Positions 45,878 to 64,000 of a stretch of 64,000 nt of DNA are shown one piece after another. The notes below the pieces were generated by a model. It was not told where the DNA came from, made no database searches, and saw only the letters and a program-made list of their open reading frames with translations. The stretch is from NCBI GenBank assembly GCA_003991915.1, contig RQTK01000234.1:64587-128586 (forward strand). The letters run 5' to 3'. The position numbers and the translations under genes are program-made. This DNA comes from Elysia chlorotica. Lineage: Eukaryota > Mollusca > Gastropoda > Plakobranchidae. Position 1 is the stretch's first letter; every line of letters begins with the position of its first letter.

Positions 45878-46366
45878 TAGTTAATGTGCTAAGATTGTCA
45901 GCTTTTATACTGGTGTTCCATTTTTTACATGTCGTTTTACCCAAAGAAAAAAATCTATTCATTTGCTTAAGGCAGAGTTATAAAGTAGCATTTAGGCATG
46001 GCTAGATTGAGGCTAGGTGAATGGGGGTTTCATAACGTTGATCGTCAGCAACTAAACTATGTTCGTGAGAACTTCAGGGATACCCACTCAGGAATTGACA
46101 TTAACTGCACTAAGCTATGTCTAGTTAATGTGCTAAGATTGTCAGCTTTTATACTGGTGTTCCATTTTTTACATGTCGTTTTACCCAAAGAAAAAAATCT
46201 ATTCATTTGCTTAAGGCAGAGTTATAAAGTAGCATTTAGGCATGGCTAGATTTAGGCTAGTTGAATGGGGGTTTCATAACGTTGATCGTCAGCAACTAAA
46301 CTATGTGGCGTGAGAACTTCAGGGATACCCACTCAGGAATTGACATTAACTGCACTAAGCTATGTC
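45878..46366 (+). repeat. Two-copy tandem repeat, 244-bp unit
   Basis: 45878-46121 and 46122-46366, from TAGTTAATGTGCTAAGATTG to CTGCACTAAGCTATGTC, with few differences. A small frame at 45998-46249 spans the junction and is not a gene. Confidence 0.9.
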
Positions 46367-46491
46367 ATGTCAGAACTTCAGAGAGGGACACCAGGACGTG
46401 ACAGTAACATTATACTGCACTAAGCTATGTCGTGTCAGAACTTCAGAGAGGGACACCAGGACGTGACAGTAACATTATACTGCACTATAAG
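46361..46491 (+). repeat. Two-copy tandem repeat, 65-bp unit
   Basis: The unit contains GTCAGAACTTCAGAGAGGGA and GTGACAGTAACATTATACTG. It overlaps the end of the 244-bp array and shares its CACTAAGCTATGTC edge. Confidence 0.9.
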
Positions 46492-46625
46492 CGTACGACT
46501 CGTCTTAAGTTTGCGAATAAGACATCTTACGACAAGCCGTAAGCTTAATACGACATTGTATTCAGGACCTAGATCATTAATAAATCTAGATTTCTTTTAA
46601 ACCTTTTTTTAAAGTTACATTAGTC

Positions 46626-46774
46626 GTGGTGGAGCGTGGTAGCAATGGGATTATAATGTCGGCTTCATTAGCAGGAGATCTGGGTTCGAACTCTGCGCTG
46701 GGTGGCGCTTTTTTGAAACTATTGTTTGGGTCGGAGTCAGTGCAGTATAATTTTCAGTCCTGGCTAACACTGAG
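46626..46774 (+). mobile_element. tRNA-derived SINE, head and tail start
   Basis: The head has GTGGAGCGTGGTAGCAATGG and the B box GGGTTCGAACTC (46682-46693). The tail is cut after GTCGGAGTCAGTGCAGTAT. Confidence 0.7.
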
Positions 46775-46818
46775 GTTCTCACACGACATAGCTTAGTGCA
46801 GTATAATGTTACTATCAC
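46775..46818 (-). repeat. Inverted copy of the 65-bp unit
   Basis: GACATAGCTTAGTGCAGTAT and ATAATGTTACTATCAC are the reverse complement of 46397-46440 with about two changes, so an inverted repeat encloses the SINE fragment. The mariner end starts at the adjoining TA. Confidence 0.8.
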
Positions 46819-47158
46819 TACGAGGGCAGGCTGATAAATAAGGGCCGTTTTTGAATAACTTTTTTATTTGAAGGACTACAGAAGCAAGTTACACATCAAA
46901 TGAAAGCTTAGAGTCTCCCCTATCTGATGAACTATCATTTTTCAACATAGTCACCATCGCGTTCAATACAGAGGCGCCAGCGTTGTACAAGTTTTCGCAT
47001 GCCGTCGGCGAAGAATTCTGGTGTCTGGGATCGGCACCAAGAGCGGACATCCGCCTCAACTTCTGCTTCGGTTTCATAGTGATTTCCTTTGAGATGTTTC
47101 TTCAGCAAAGGAAATAAGAAAAAGTCAGACGGGGCCAAATCAGGACTGTATAAAATAT
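46819..47158 (-). mobile_element. mariner-like transposon, 3' end with transposase C-terminus
   Basis: The minus-strand frame reads YSPDLAPSDFFLF (the last catalytic Asp of mariner transposase lies in PSD), HLKGNHYETEAEV and a closing CIERDGDYVEK with its stop. The end at 46819 is TACGAGGGCAGGCTGATAAA, a mariner-type terminal repeat after the TA target. The 5' two thirds are missing. Residues before YSPD in the frame (47160-47213) are unrelated. Confidence 0.85.
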
Positions 47159-47680
47159 ACGTAGATGTGTACAAATCTTGTAAAGATGTAGGTCGTACTA
47201 CGTACATAGACAAACTCTATTGTGTAGATGTGCAGACCTATCATATGGTCATGGGTCTACAGTGCGTTAAATGATATTGTCTAGAATATTTATGGATAAA
47301 ACTGTATACTTATTACTTCGTACCTTATTGATTTACTTTTGAACAGGCGTAATGATTATCCGAGATCTTATTGGGGTTGAGGGAACTGTGGGGTCGCATG
47401 GACATTCTGAGCCACTCTCTGGATTTACATGGTTCAGGTTTTGACTTGAATTTTGGGTTGAGAACTAAAGTATGGTTCGTCTTCATAACGAGAATCGCTG
47501 CTGCAGGTTCCCAATTAAGACCTTTTGATTATAATTTAAGTCTTATTCAAGCAACTGTGTTAAATCGGATGCCTAGTGCAATTTGCGGTTTCCATAATAA
47601 ACAAACAGTCTACTTTCGGTTTCATACAACACCCGGAAACTCCGAGTTATATTTTTATTTTAGATCATGAAAATTCCTAC
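47159..47680. other. Unassigned stretch
   Basis: A frame at 47371-47670 (+) shows no domain. Probably more transposon debris. Confidence 0.3.
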
Positions 47681-48740
47681 GTGGTTTTAACCGACTTTTT
47701 AGTATTAATATTGTAAGGTTTCCAGGGCACACCATACTTTTTGAGGACCATATTATTTTCCTTAGCTGGGAATAAGAGGGGCATGCCATGAGCACTTGTT
47801 ATGGAGTTTGAGGGATGTCTCCGCATTCACAGAAAGGAGTGCTCCTGATCTTTGACTGTACATGATTATGTGCATTTAGTTGACAATGTTCTCTTCTGAG
47901 TAAAATATTGTGATGTGCTGACATCGTGGGGGATAAGCTATGTTTTCTTTCAAATACCAAAGGTTCGGTCTGGTTTTAAATTGGCTATGTTGTTCTTGAA
48001 AAGTGTTTTAGTTTTTTGGAATGATATTTTTGTCGATGGTTAACTTTTGAAGAGCCCTAAATGTCAGCTGTACCCTTTCCAAGTAGGCCACAGTGAGCTG
48101 GAATCCACTTCAGGGCTACGGAATGTGTCGTTGCCTACAAGTTTTAATTACAGTTCCTGAGCTTCCACTTCTGGTTGCACTTTAAGCCGAACCATCAGTA
48201 CAGAGGGTGCAATGTACATACTCCGGAGCTTTGGATTTCAGGATAGAATCTGCTTCCATATGTTTTTGGACCGTTAGAATTTTTGTGAATATTTCGAATA
48301 TTTGGGGGAGAAACTGTATGATAAAGTTAGATTTAAAAGCTCAATTTCGCCTACTTTTTGGGTCAGGATGTTGGCATGACTATCTGACATTGACTCTCTT
48401 AAAACTAGATCTTTTGATGCGATAGGAATTTAGTTTTGATATTTTAGTGTGCATTGAACGACGCTGCAAACGTTTATAGTTTTCATCTTGTGAAACAAGA
48501 TTGTGCATACCAGCAAAACTTTCCATTTATGTCATGTGTGTATCATTAATGCCTCTAGTGATTATTCTATTACCTGCACTTTTCACTTTGCCAAGCTTTT
48601 TAAAGTGTGGTGATGATGCTGTGGCAAATATTGAAGAGTTGTGCTCTATAACTGGTTGAATACAGCTGATCTGGATCTGCTTTAGAGCTTGTGTTTTGGC
48701 GCCTCATTGAGTAACCGCACGTTTTTTTTTTCATACATTT
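47680..48740 (-). mobile_element. Decayed RNase H and C-terminal knuckle of a non-LTR retrotransposon
   Basis: Minus strand, shifting frames: VHCTLCTDGSA near 48205 (first catalytic Asp), PAHCGLLGKGTAD near 48085 (matching AHxGxxGNxxAD), LRREHCQLNAHNH near 47885, and FCECGDIPQT then VLMACPSYSQLRK near 47800 (the C-terminal CxC...C block). This is the end of a Jockey/I-type LINE polyprotein, distinct in sequence from the RNase H at 16402. Many stops are present. Confidence 0.75.
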
Positions 48741-52246
<3,506 letters not shown>

Positions 52247-52728
52247 CGAAGAAAGTGGGTTATGGAATTTAGGTTGGCATGAATCCGATCTAAAAATAAA
52301 AAATAGAAGGCCAAGCCATAGAACTGACCAAACTGAACACAGTATTTGGATAAAAAGATGTGACAGTGATCTGTTCATATCAAATTCAAGCAAAGTTAGA
52401 ACAAAACTTCAAAAGTAAATTTCTAACCTAATAAACCAGCATTATTCCAAAATATCCAAACTGTCCAAGGATAAAGCTCACTTTGACTCTGACTTATCTC
52501 TTTGGGGTCTTTGACTTCTACTTTTGGAAGCTTTGCAGCCAAAATAATTTTTTCTGAAGAAATCTGGATAAAGAAAGCTAGCCTTTGACACGACCCTCCA
52601 ATGAAACGGAAGTACAATTTATTATTCAAAATGGCCGCGCGTGGCTTTCGCCACATGTCGATAGGGCCTACAAAGTCCAGGTATTCACTTAGTGAGAAAG
52701 TCAGTGGTAGACCACGTGAGATAAGGAT

Positions 52729-52921
52729 ATGAATGGGGCCAACTTGGAAAACAGGCCCAAGGTAGAAATGGATAACGCTGTCTGCTTCGTGCTCTTTATC
52801 CTGTCAATGTTGGTGCTTGTGTTCTTGGAGGGGCAGTGGTGGTACATAATTAATGCTGAAATGGACAACCTAAAACAAATAAAAACTTGGTGCGGATGTG
52901 TTGCTGGGCGCCAATCTAGGT
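52729..52921 (+). CDS. Candidate exon for a type II membrane anchor (weak)
   Basis: The frame begins MNGANLENRPKVEMDN, followed by a convincing membrane segment (AVCFVLFILSMLVLVFLEGQ) and a short helix (INAEMDNLKQIK). A possible donor TTG|GTGCGG lies near 52888. Downstream the frame runs as an Ala-rich shadow of the minus-strand exon at 52936-53136. It could be a first exon of a gene going right or chance; no partner exon was found. Confidence 0.25.
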
Positions 52922-52935
52922 CTGCCAATGCAGTA

Positions 52936-57848
<4,913 letters not shown>

Positions 57849-58021
57849 CTGAAGAATAAAATTTAAAAAAAATTAATAAAGCGTTTGAGATCTACACGTC
57901 TATAACGGATGATGTAATTACCTTTCCTAGGCAAGAGATTTTCTGATTGCTCATTGGCCGCGCAAGTCTAGGATAGAGCAATGGTTGGATGTCGGCGGCC
58001 CGTTATCGTAACGCTTCCACT

Positions 58022-58310
58022 GTGAAATGCAGCTGGTTGGTTGGTTGGTTGGGTTGGTTTAACGTCCAACAGCAGCACTATATAGGCTATATTGTGGACG
58101 GGCCCCAAGACGGATCTGACGATTTTATGTGCTGCCACACACGAGACAGGGTGGGGATACCATGACTCCTGTCTCAGCCGGTCACACTATACTGACACCG
58201 ACCCAACCAGTATAATAGGGAACGCACCAGTCAGGATTCGAACTCGGGACCTTTTGCGTCGGAAGCCGATTTTCTACCCCTGGGCCACCGCGCCTTCCAG
58301 TGAAATGCAG
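58022..58310 (-). mobile_element. tRNA-derived SINE, complete, with 11-bp target-site duplication
   Basis: The element occupies 58033-58299. It is flanked by GTGAAATGCAG at 58022-58032 and again at 58300-58310. On the minus strand it runs from a head with GCGCGGTGGCCCAGGGGTAG and B box GAGTTCGAATCCTGA, through the shared tail, to a (CCAA)n end. The clear duplication and low decay indicate a fairly recent retroposition. Confidence 0.9.
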
Positions 58311-59399
58311 TGACTTCTAATCTCTTTGTTCCAGATATTAAAAATCCACATAGCAAATGATACGAACCTGATTAGCCATAAGGCCCAACGATTTAACATA
58401 GAAAGAAGATTTTAAGCCGAAAAAAGAGTCTTCTTTGTACACTTTAAATCATCATCTGTCCCTTCAGAGGTAAAAAAAATCAAAACAAACAAGAAGGGTA
58501 AATTTCCGACGCTACCGTCATTTTCCTAGGCCTGTACACATTAAATAGGAAGCGAAATCATGGACTATTTAAATACCACTTTGACCAGATGAAAACTTGT
58601 TATTCTCTTTGAATCTGTACATACATACATTGGCAAGCCTGTAAGATTAGGATTCTAAAATCTCGAATAACTGAAAGCTGTGTGAGACGCAGCGCTAACC
58701 CACGTTAAGTCCTCAAGAAGGAGGGGATTTTCCAATAATATTGCTGGCCATACAGATTTTTTTACCTACTTAAGACATACTGACAGTAGCACCTATCTGA
58801 CCAAATTGGCGGGGGGGGGGGGGGGGGGGGGGGGGGGTGTCCTGAATGGACCCAAACCTTCCAATTAAAACCCGTGCGCCAACGGCCCCCCCCTCCCCCA
58901 CCTTCCTCCCATTTTCGTTTTTCTAGAATGTGTCCTTTTATTTCTGTGCATGATAGGAGTTATCTCCTAGTGTGACCTATCTCGAATCCTCCCGGATAAT
59001 TCTATACGGGGATTGTTCTCATTTTGTAGCCAACAATTAAATAAACACATAAATTATAAAAACGCCAATTTATGCACTGTGAATTCCACCATGACCGCAT
59101 GAAAACTTTTACTCTCTCCGAATCTGTAAAACATGCAGTGACAAGCATGCAGGTTATGGGTATAAAAATCTCGCAGCACTGAAAGCGACGTGAGACGCGG
59201 AGCTATCGCACGTTAAGTCCTCTGGGAAGAGCGCGTTTTAAATAATAATAATTCTGCGGCCAGGCCAGATTTTTTGCCTGCTAAGACTGCATTTGTCGCC
59301 CATTGGTCAGCTGTTGGTGTCACAGTGACTGAAGGAGCCCTTCGCTAAACCGGCCACAGTGTGGTCACTTGTTACACAGTAACATAATAAAGTGAGAAA
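58311..59399. other. Non-coding stretch with a poly-G run
   Basis: 58811-58837 is 27 consecutive G. The texts at 58565-58755 and 59090-59280 resemble each other (GATGAAAACTTGTTATTCTC against GCATGAAAACTTTTACTCTC; ACGTTAAGTCCTC in both), an old duplication of about 200 bp spaced by 525 bp. Confidence 0.6.
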
Positions 59400-59433
59400 A
59401 ATATTATATGAGGGGAGAGATAGGGAGAGAGAG

Positions 59434-59501
<68 letters not shown>

Positions 59502-59591
59502 GACAGACAGACTAAGAGGAGAGACACGGAGGCAGTTGGGGGAGACCGAGAGAGACTTAGACATAGACAGGGACAGACACAGAGGGGAAAA

Positions 59592-59651
<60 letters not shown>

Positions 59652-59865
59652 GGTGGAGAGGGTCGAGACATAGAGAATGACAGACAGTGACAAATACTGA
59701 TAAACATATAGAAGACTTTCAGAAAAGCCGATAAGTATGATGTGAGACAGAGGAAGACAGAGAGGAGACAGAGACAGAAAGGAAGACAGTCTAAAAGAGA
59801 GAGAGAGACAGAGACAGAGACAGAAACAGGGAGAGAGACAGACATACAGAGGGAGACAGACATAC

Positions 59866-59911
<46 letters not shown>

Positions 59912-59945
59912 AGAGAGAGAGAAAGAAAAATAGAGAGAGAGGACT
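59400..59945. repeat. Purine-rich (GA)n / (GACA)n / (GT)n microsatellite cluster
   Basis: GA tracts (59413-59497, 59611-59640, 59868-59940) are joined by GACAGA-rich sequence and a short (GT)n at 59590-59611. Confidence 0.9.
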
Positions 59946-60085
59946 AAAACAGGTTGACTCACAAAGCTTGAGTATAAATATTATAATGTTATAATTTTGT
60001 GCCCGCCCTTTAAACCTTGGAGTTTCCAGTGCCGAACTAGGAAAAAGTCAAACTCTCACCTAAGTTCATTCGGGGAGGGGGTTGG

Positions 60086-60324
60086 GGAGGTGGCGAACTG
60101 ACTTAAGTGATACAGCGTTGGTCCCCAAATCGGGGGATCCGCAGTTCGAAACCCACGATCATTCAAAAATTATTTTCGTTGCCTACTAGTTGGGTCATTG
60201 TCAGTATGAAACTATAAGGCGACCGCCTGAGACAGGGATTAGTTCAGCTGTCTCCGCTATATATTATGCATTATCAGACATTAGTCTTGGGACCCGTCCA
60301 CAGTTTAGCCTATTAAGTGCTCAC
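60086..60324 (+). mobile_element. tRNA-derived SINE next to a LINE relic
   Basis: The head has TGATACAGCGTTGGTCCCCA and B box CAGTTCGAAACCC (60132-60144). The tail has GTTGGGTCATTGTCAGTATG and CATTAGTCTTGGGACCCGTC, and lacks only the final CCAAC part, where the LINE relic begins. Confidence 0.8.
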
Positions 60325-60339
60325 TATAGCCTTGGCCCC

Positions 60340-61493
60340 AGTTGTTACGAAATGTTTGGACAGTTAATGCCTAACATTCTGAAAAGCGAATTAGAGAACT
60401 ATCTCGATCCTCTCCAGTCTGCATACAAATCCATTTGTAACGTTGAAGATGCTGCCTCAGTATTTGTGAATAATACACTCAAACATTTAGAAAAGACTCA
60501 AACATATATGCGTGTATTTTTTATGGATTTTTCGTCTGCATTCAATGCCATTCAGCCACACATGATTGTTGACAAGTTAAATGCCTTGAAGGTAAAAAAA
60601 AATGTAATTACATGGATGTTAGCTTTTTTCACTCAAAAGACAATATTTTGAACAACACAATTTCCAAGGTATGTAATATGAATACTAAATCTCCTCAGGG
60701 TTGCTTATTGTCTCCAACTCTTACACACTCTACGCAAAGGACTATCGAACACGCAGCAAAGACATGGCATTAATTCAGTTTGCAGATGAGGTTTTCTTGT
60801 AAAGCAAACACAATCAAAATATTTTGAAGAGAAATTTGGTAAGTTCTGCAGCTGACTGTTTCAGAAACTAAAGAAATAATAATAGACTTTAAAATGAAAA
60901 AAAAAGAACTTTGCCCCTCTGGAGATTAACAAAGAACTAGTAGAAATTGTACAATACAAGCATGAACATGTGATGGCACTATGTTAAAAGTTAAACCAAA
61001 GAATGTGCCTTTTTGCGAAAGTTGAGGTTCTTCATACTGCACCAAACTATACTTTTGCGCTCCTATGTCTATATGATAAAAAGTATAATTTCGTGTGATA
61101 TAAATTGCTGGATTTTAGTAGTCAAGAAGGGTGTGAAAATAAAATAAACAATATGATCAAGAAGGCATGAGAAATAATTAATATTGAATTAAAAAGCCTG
61201 GAAACCATCCGCTCCAACGCGTGTACGATTATGCTGAATTTAATTCTACGTACGTTCAGCTCGGAGCAATAAGATCTTGCAACTCCCTTCAAGAACGGAA
61301 TGATATAAGATCTCCTTTAATTCTGCCTCTGTCAAACTTTCTAGAAATATTTCAATCACATTGTAATATTTCTTGCATATATCGATCTTAATGTCATCTG
61401 TCCTCATGATATGAAATGAACTATGTAACATACATATTTAACAAAAATAGATATTTTGAGAGAGGTGAGAAAGAGATAGAGAAAGAGATAGAT

Positions 61494-61531
<38 letters not shown>

Positions 61532-61698
61532 GGGGGGGGGCTAAAAGGAGAGAGGGTGTGCAAGATATCGATACTTATGCTCATTAATGTCTTCATGGTA
61601 ACGTAAATAATCCTGTTGTGGCTTGTATATCCAACAATAATTTCCCCTGTGGGTGAATAAAAGTTTATCTGATATTGTGTGTTTATCTTATCTTAAGC
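60340..61698 (+). mobile_element. Decayed Rex1/CR1-like LINE, reverse transcriptase and 3' end
   Basis: The 60340-60651 frame reads LDPLQSAYKSICNVEDAAS, HLEKTQTYMRVFFMDFSSAF and NAIQPHMIVDKLNALKVKK, the fingers/palm region of Rex1-type RTs (compare LDPLQFAYR and DFSSAFNTIQP). Later pieces in other frames: TKSPQGCLLSPTL near 60700, QFADEVF near 60780 (the ADD box has one Asp changed to Glu), and ETKEIIIDFKMKKK near 60870. 61632-61698 has the typical 3' end AATAATTTCCCCTGTGGGTG, AATAAAAG and TTATCTTATCTT. A GA array (61459-61531) sits within it. Inactive. Confidence 0.8.
61459..61531. repeat. (GA)n microsatellite
   Basis: Interrupted GA array ending in a run of G, inside the 3' part of the LINE relic. 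Confidence 0.9.
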
Positions 61699-61899
61699 AA
61701 CCAACTCAACTAAACTTCGAGACTTGTATCCGGACATCGACGCAACGAGAAGAGAACAACAAGCCCTGTTCGCGGATGAAACCCCAAATCTTCCAATAAA
61801 AAACCCAGTGGTCTATTTTGAGCCACTTGCAAGTCGTTTTTTTTGTTTTGTTTTTTTTTGTTTGAAGAAACCCTCTCCTAGTTTTTAGGTTCCACTGAA

Positions 61900-62130
61900 C
61901 CATCCTATTAGCCGACGCATCCCAAGACTAATGTCTTACGATTTAAGGTGCTGCCTCACACAGATCTACCCAGAGATAGCAGGATTCATACCTCAACGGG
62001 TCACCTTACACTGACACCAACCCAACCAGTATGGCGGAATCTGACAAATAGGATTGGCCTGACAGTGGTTTCGATTTGGTTGCCTCCAGATTGTGAGCCC
62101 GATGCTCTGCCAGGTCACCGGGTCGCCCCT
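61900..62130 (-). mobile_element. tRNA-derived SINE, minus strand
   Basis: Tail words GTGCTGCCTCACACAG and ACTGACACCAACCCAACCAG, then a head with CGGGTCGCCC and a decayed B box in reverse. A further head-like piece may lie at 62160-62260. Confidence 0.75.
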
Positions 62131-62475
62131 AATAACCAAAGGTTACATAGTTGTCAGTCTTTTAGCGCTCTGACCAGGTCAACTCTTTGGCCCCTCACTG
62201 GTCGGAATGGTAGAACACACTGACACTGGATGCTTCTAGGGCTCTGAACTTTGAACTCAGCAGGTCCGACTCTTGTGGGATTCATATGGCGAGAACGTGC
62301 TAAGTGACATCTCTTTTGTTTTGTTTTTGTTTACTTTTATTTTTGAGATCTTCGTAGACCTACTTATACACACCATAAGAAAGCCGATTTTGCGCCCTTT
62401 GTGTGTGAATGTATGTGTTTATGGAAACCTTCAATTTCGGCTTGAATAATTATGCGGTGGTGGACATAATTATAG
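62131..62475. other. Non-coding stretch
   Basis: No feature beyond the possible SINE head remnant at 62160-62260. Confidence 0.4.
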
Positions 62476-62596
62476 TCATGTGTGACGTAGAGTTTGCGTG
62501 TTAGGAAAAATTTTGGGTGTTTAGTTAAATGGGAAGTCATGTGTGACGTAGAGTTTGCGTGTTAGGAAAAATTTTGGGTGTTTAGTTAAATGGGAG
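62476..62596 (+). repeat. Two-copy tandem repeat, 61-bp unit
   Basis: TCATGTGTGACGTAGAGTTT through TTAGTTAAATGGGA occurs at 62476 and again at 62537 without visible change, so it is a very recent duplication. Confidence 0.95.
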
Positions 62597-62660
62597 ATGA
62601 AAAAAGACAAAATCGAAGAACAAGGACAAGAAGAAGAAGAAAAACAATAAACAAAAAGTA

Positions 62661-62683
62661 GAAGAGAGAGAGGGAGAGAGAGA

Positions 62684-62720
<37 letters not shown>

Positions 62721-62735
62721 AGAGAGAGAGAAAGA
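62661..62735. repeat. (GA)n microsatellite
   Basis: GA tract with GTGTGTG and GATTGA interruptions. Confidence 0.9.
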
Positions 62736-63124
62736 GTGACACACAGAGCTAATCTTCAACTCTGATGCAAAGGGATAAGTACATTGTATTTAATTTGAAT
62801 AAAGCTACATTGAGTGAATGAGTTTGTTTTTACGGTACGCAAGGCTAGAAGCTACCGAGAGTCCCGCACTGAATAATCGAAAATTAACCCCGACCCTCTG
62901 CCTGCACATGCATAGGTAGGTATTATATTAATTAATACATGTATATAAGTGATATATTAATTATACCAAGAGCAACGATTTTTGTCCATTTGGCCTTACA
63001 ACCGAGACCTCTGCACTACCCCTAGCTCTAGCTTTAGCTCTAAATAGTTTCTACTTTTTGTTATTCCATATCTACACAATAATTATGTCAGCATTATATA
63101 TACTGAAGATCAATGTTGAAGCAT

Positions 63125-64000
63125 GACAGATCAAGTCGGCATTCTAATACTTACAAAATAGCTTGGCATTGCAATGTTTACAGAGTAAATCGGAATTGAA
63201 ATGTTTACAGATTAAATCGTCACAGTAATGTTTTCAGAGTAAATTGGCATGTTATTGTTTACAGAGTTGAGATTAGTTGGTTTAACGTCTAAAGTCAGCA
63301 ATATATGGGTCACAGCCAGTCACATTATAATGACACCGACTCAACCAGTTACAGTGGATGAGATTGGACAAGTAAATTTTGTTTACCGACCGTGGGATTC
63401 TAAACAGGGATCTCCCGATCTTGAGACCATCGCTCTACCACTCAAACCAGTACGCACCCCCCTCCCTTTCCTCTTTTTTATGCTTCCAGTACATGCCTTG
63501 AAGCAGTTAAGCATTGTCATAATTATTTATAGAGCAGCTTGGTATTGCATATGTACTGAATAGATTGTTATTGCAATGTTTACAGAGAAACTGGGCATTG
63601 TCTTATTTAAAGAGGAGCCCGACATTGTCGTATTAACAAAAAAGAACTGTTATTGCAACAATCTACCTATCTTGATTAGGTTGGCATTGCAATGATCTAC
63701 CTATCTTGAGTGTGATTGAAGTGCGCTATATACTTAGCTTGTTAGTAAGTTGGTATTTCAATATCTACTTAGCCTGAGTAGGTTGGCATTGCAATATTTA
63801 TTTTGTAAGTGGGTTGGTATTGCAATTTATATGCCTAATTGAGTAGGTTGGGCATTGAAATATTTAAAGAACATCCCGAATTTGTCATATTTACAAAAAC
63901 ACTGTTATTTCAATATTTACTTAGCTTGAGTAGGTTGGTATTGCAATATATGCTTACCTATGTAGGTTGGTATTGCAATATCTGCTTACCTATGTAGGTT
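63125..64000 (+). repeat. Degenerate minisatellite, about 30-45 bp units, running off the window
   Basis: Repeated words are TTGGCATTGCAATGTTTACA, GAGTAGGTTGGTATTGCAAT and ATCTACCTATCTTGA. Two unit types are seen: TTTACAGAG-type on the left and TAGGTTGG-type on the right. Units are most regular after 63655. The array is split by a SINE at 63268-63472. Confidence 0.8.
63268..63472 (-). mobile_element. tRNA-derived SINE inserted in the minisatellite
   Basis: Starts with GATTAGTTGGTTTAACGTCT, has ACACCGACTCAACCAGTTAC and a reverse head with GAGACCATCGCTCTACCACT. Part of the inner tail (the GAGACA segment) is deleted. Minisatellite words resume on both sides. Confidence 0.85.

Noticed and set aside
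45998-46249. 83-residue plus-strand frame
   Set aside because: It lies over the junction of a 244-bp tandem repeat and has no domain.
47371-47670. 99-residue plus-strand frame
   Set aside because: No family features, and it borders a decayed LINE end. Likely chance.

Overview
This is eukaryotic genomic DNA with split genes, many diverged retrotransposon relics, a tRNA-derived SINE family and very dense microsatellites. Two tandem genes for fibrinogen-related proteins (signal peptide, Ig-like/coiled middle, C-terminal fibrinogen domain; FREP-like) point to a gastropod mollusc. That assignment is an inference. No bacterial or viral gene organisation is present.

Layout. 1-16 kb is gene-poor: a CR1/L2-like reverse transcriptase tail at the left edge, many SINE copies, an assembly gap inside a near-perfect palindrome (7678-9005), a decayed RNase H relic bracketed by inverted tRNA-like repeats (11518-12568), and a decayed Ty3/Gypsy reverse transcriptase (12.7-13.2 kb). 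At 16.3-17.4 kb an intact retroelement RNase H reading frame lies between 107-bp direct repeats. 21.4-22.9 kb holds minisatellites. At 23.5-24.6 kb there is an intact single-exon class A GPCR. 25.6-30.5 kb carries a SWIM/YqaJ relic and two Helitron helicase relics.

31.6-45.7 kb is the most interesting part, a FREP-like cluster. Gene A (32.8-35.2 kb) and gene B (39.2-44.0 kb) share a signal-peptide exon, a phase-1 intron, a TATA box and a long exon. In gene A about 570 bp of the coding exon is inverted in place. Gene B keeps the normal order but lacks single bases at three points compared with A. Three copies of the flank (35.3, 37.2 and 44.0 kb) show repeated segmental duplication.

45.7-49 kb holds tandem and inverted repeats, a mariner end and another RNase H relic. 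52.9-57.85 kb is a minus-strand multi-exon gene with phase-consistent splice sites, encoding a charged helical region and a cysteine-rich C-terminus. 60.3-61.7 kb is a decayed Rex1/CR1-like LINE with its 3' end, and the window ends in a minisatellite interrupted by a SINE.

Probable host genes are the GPCR, the two FREP-like genes and the minus-strand helical/Cys-rich gene. The remaining recognisable coding sequence is of transposon origin. Most other long open frames are translations of microsatellites.
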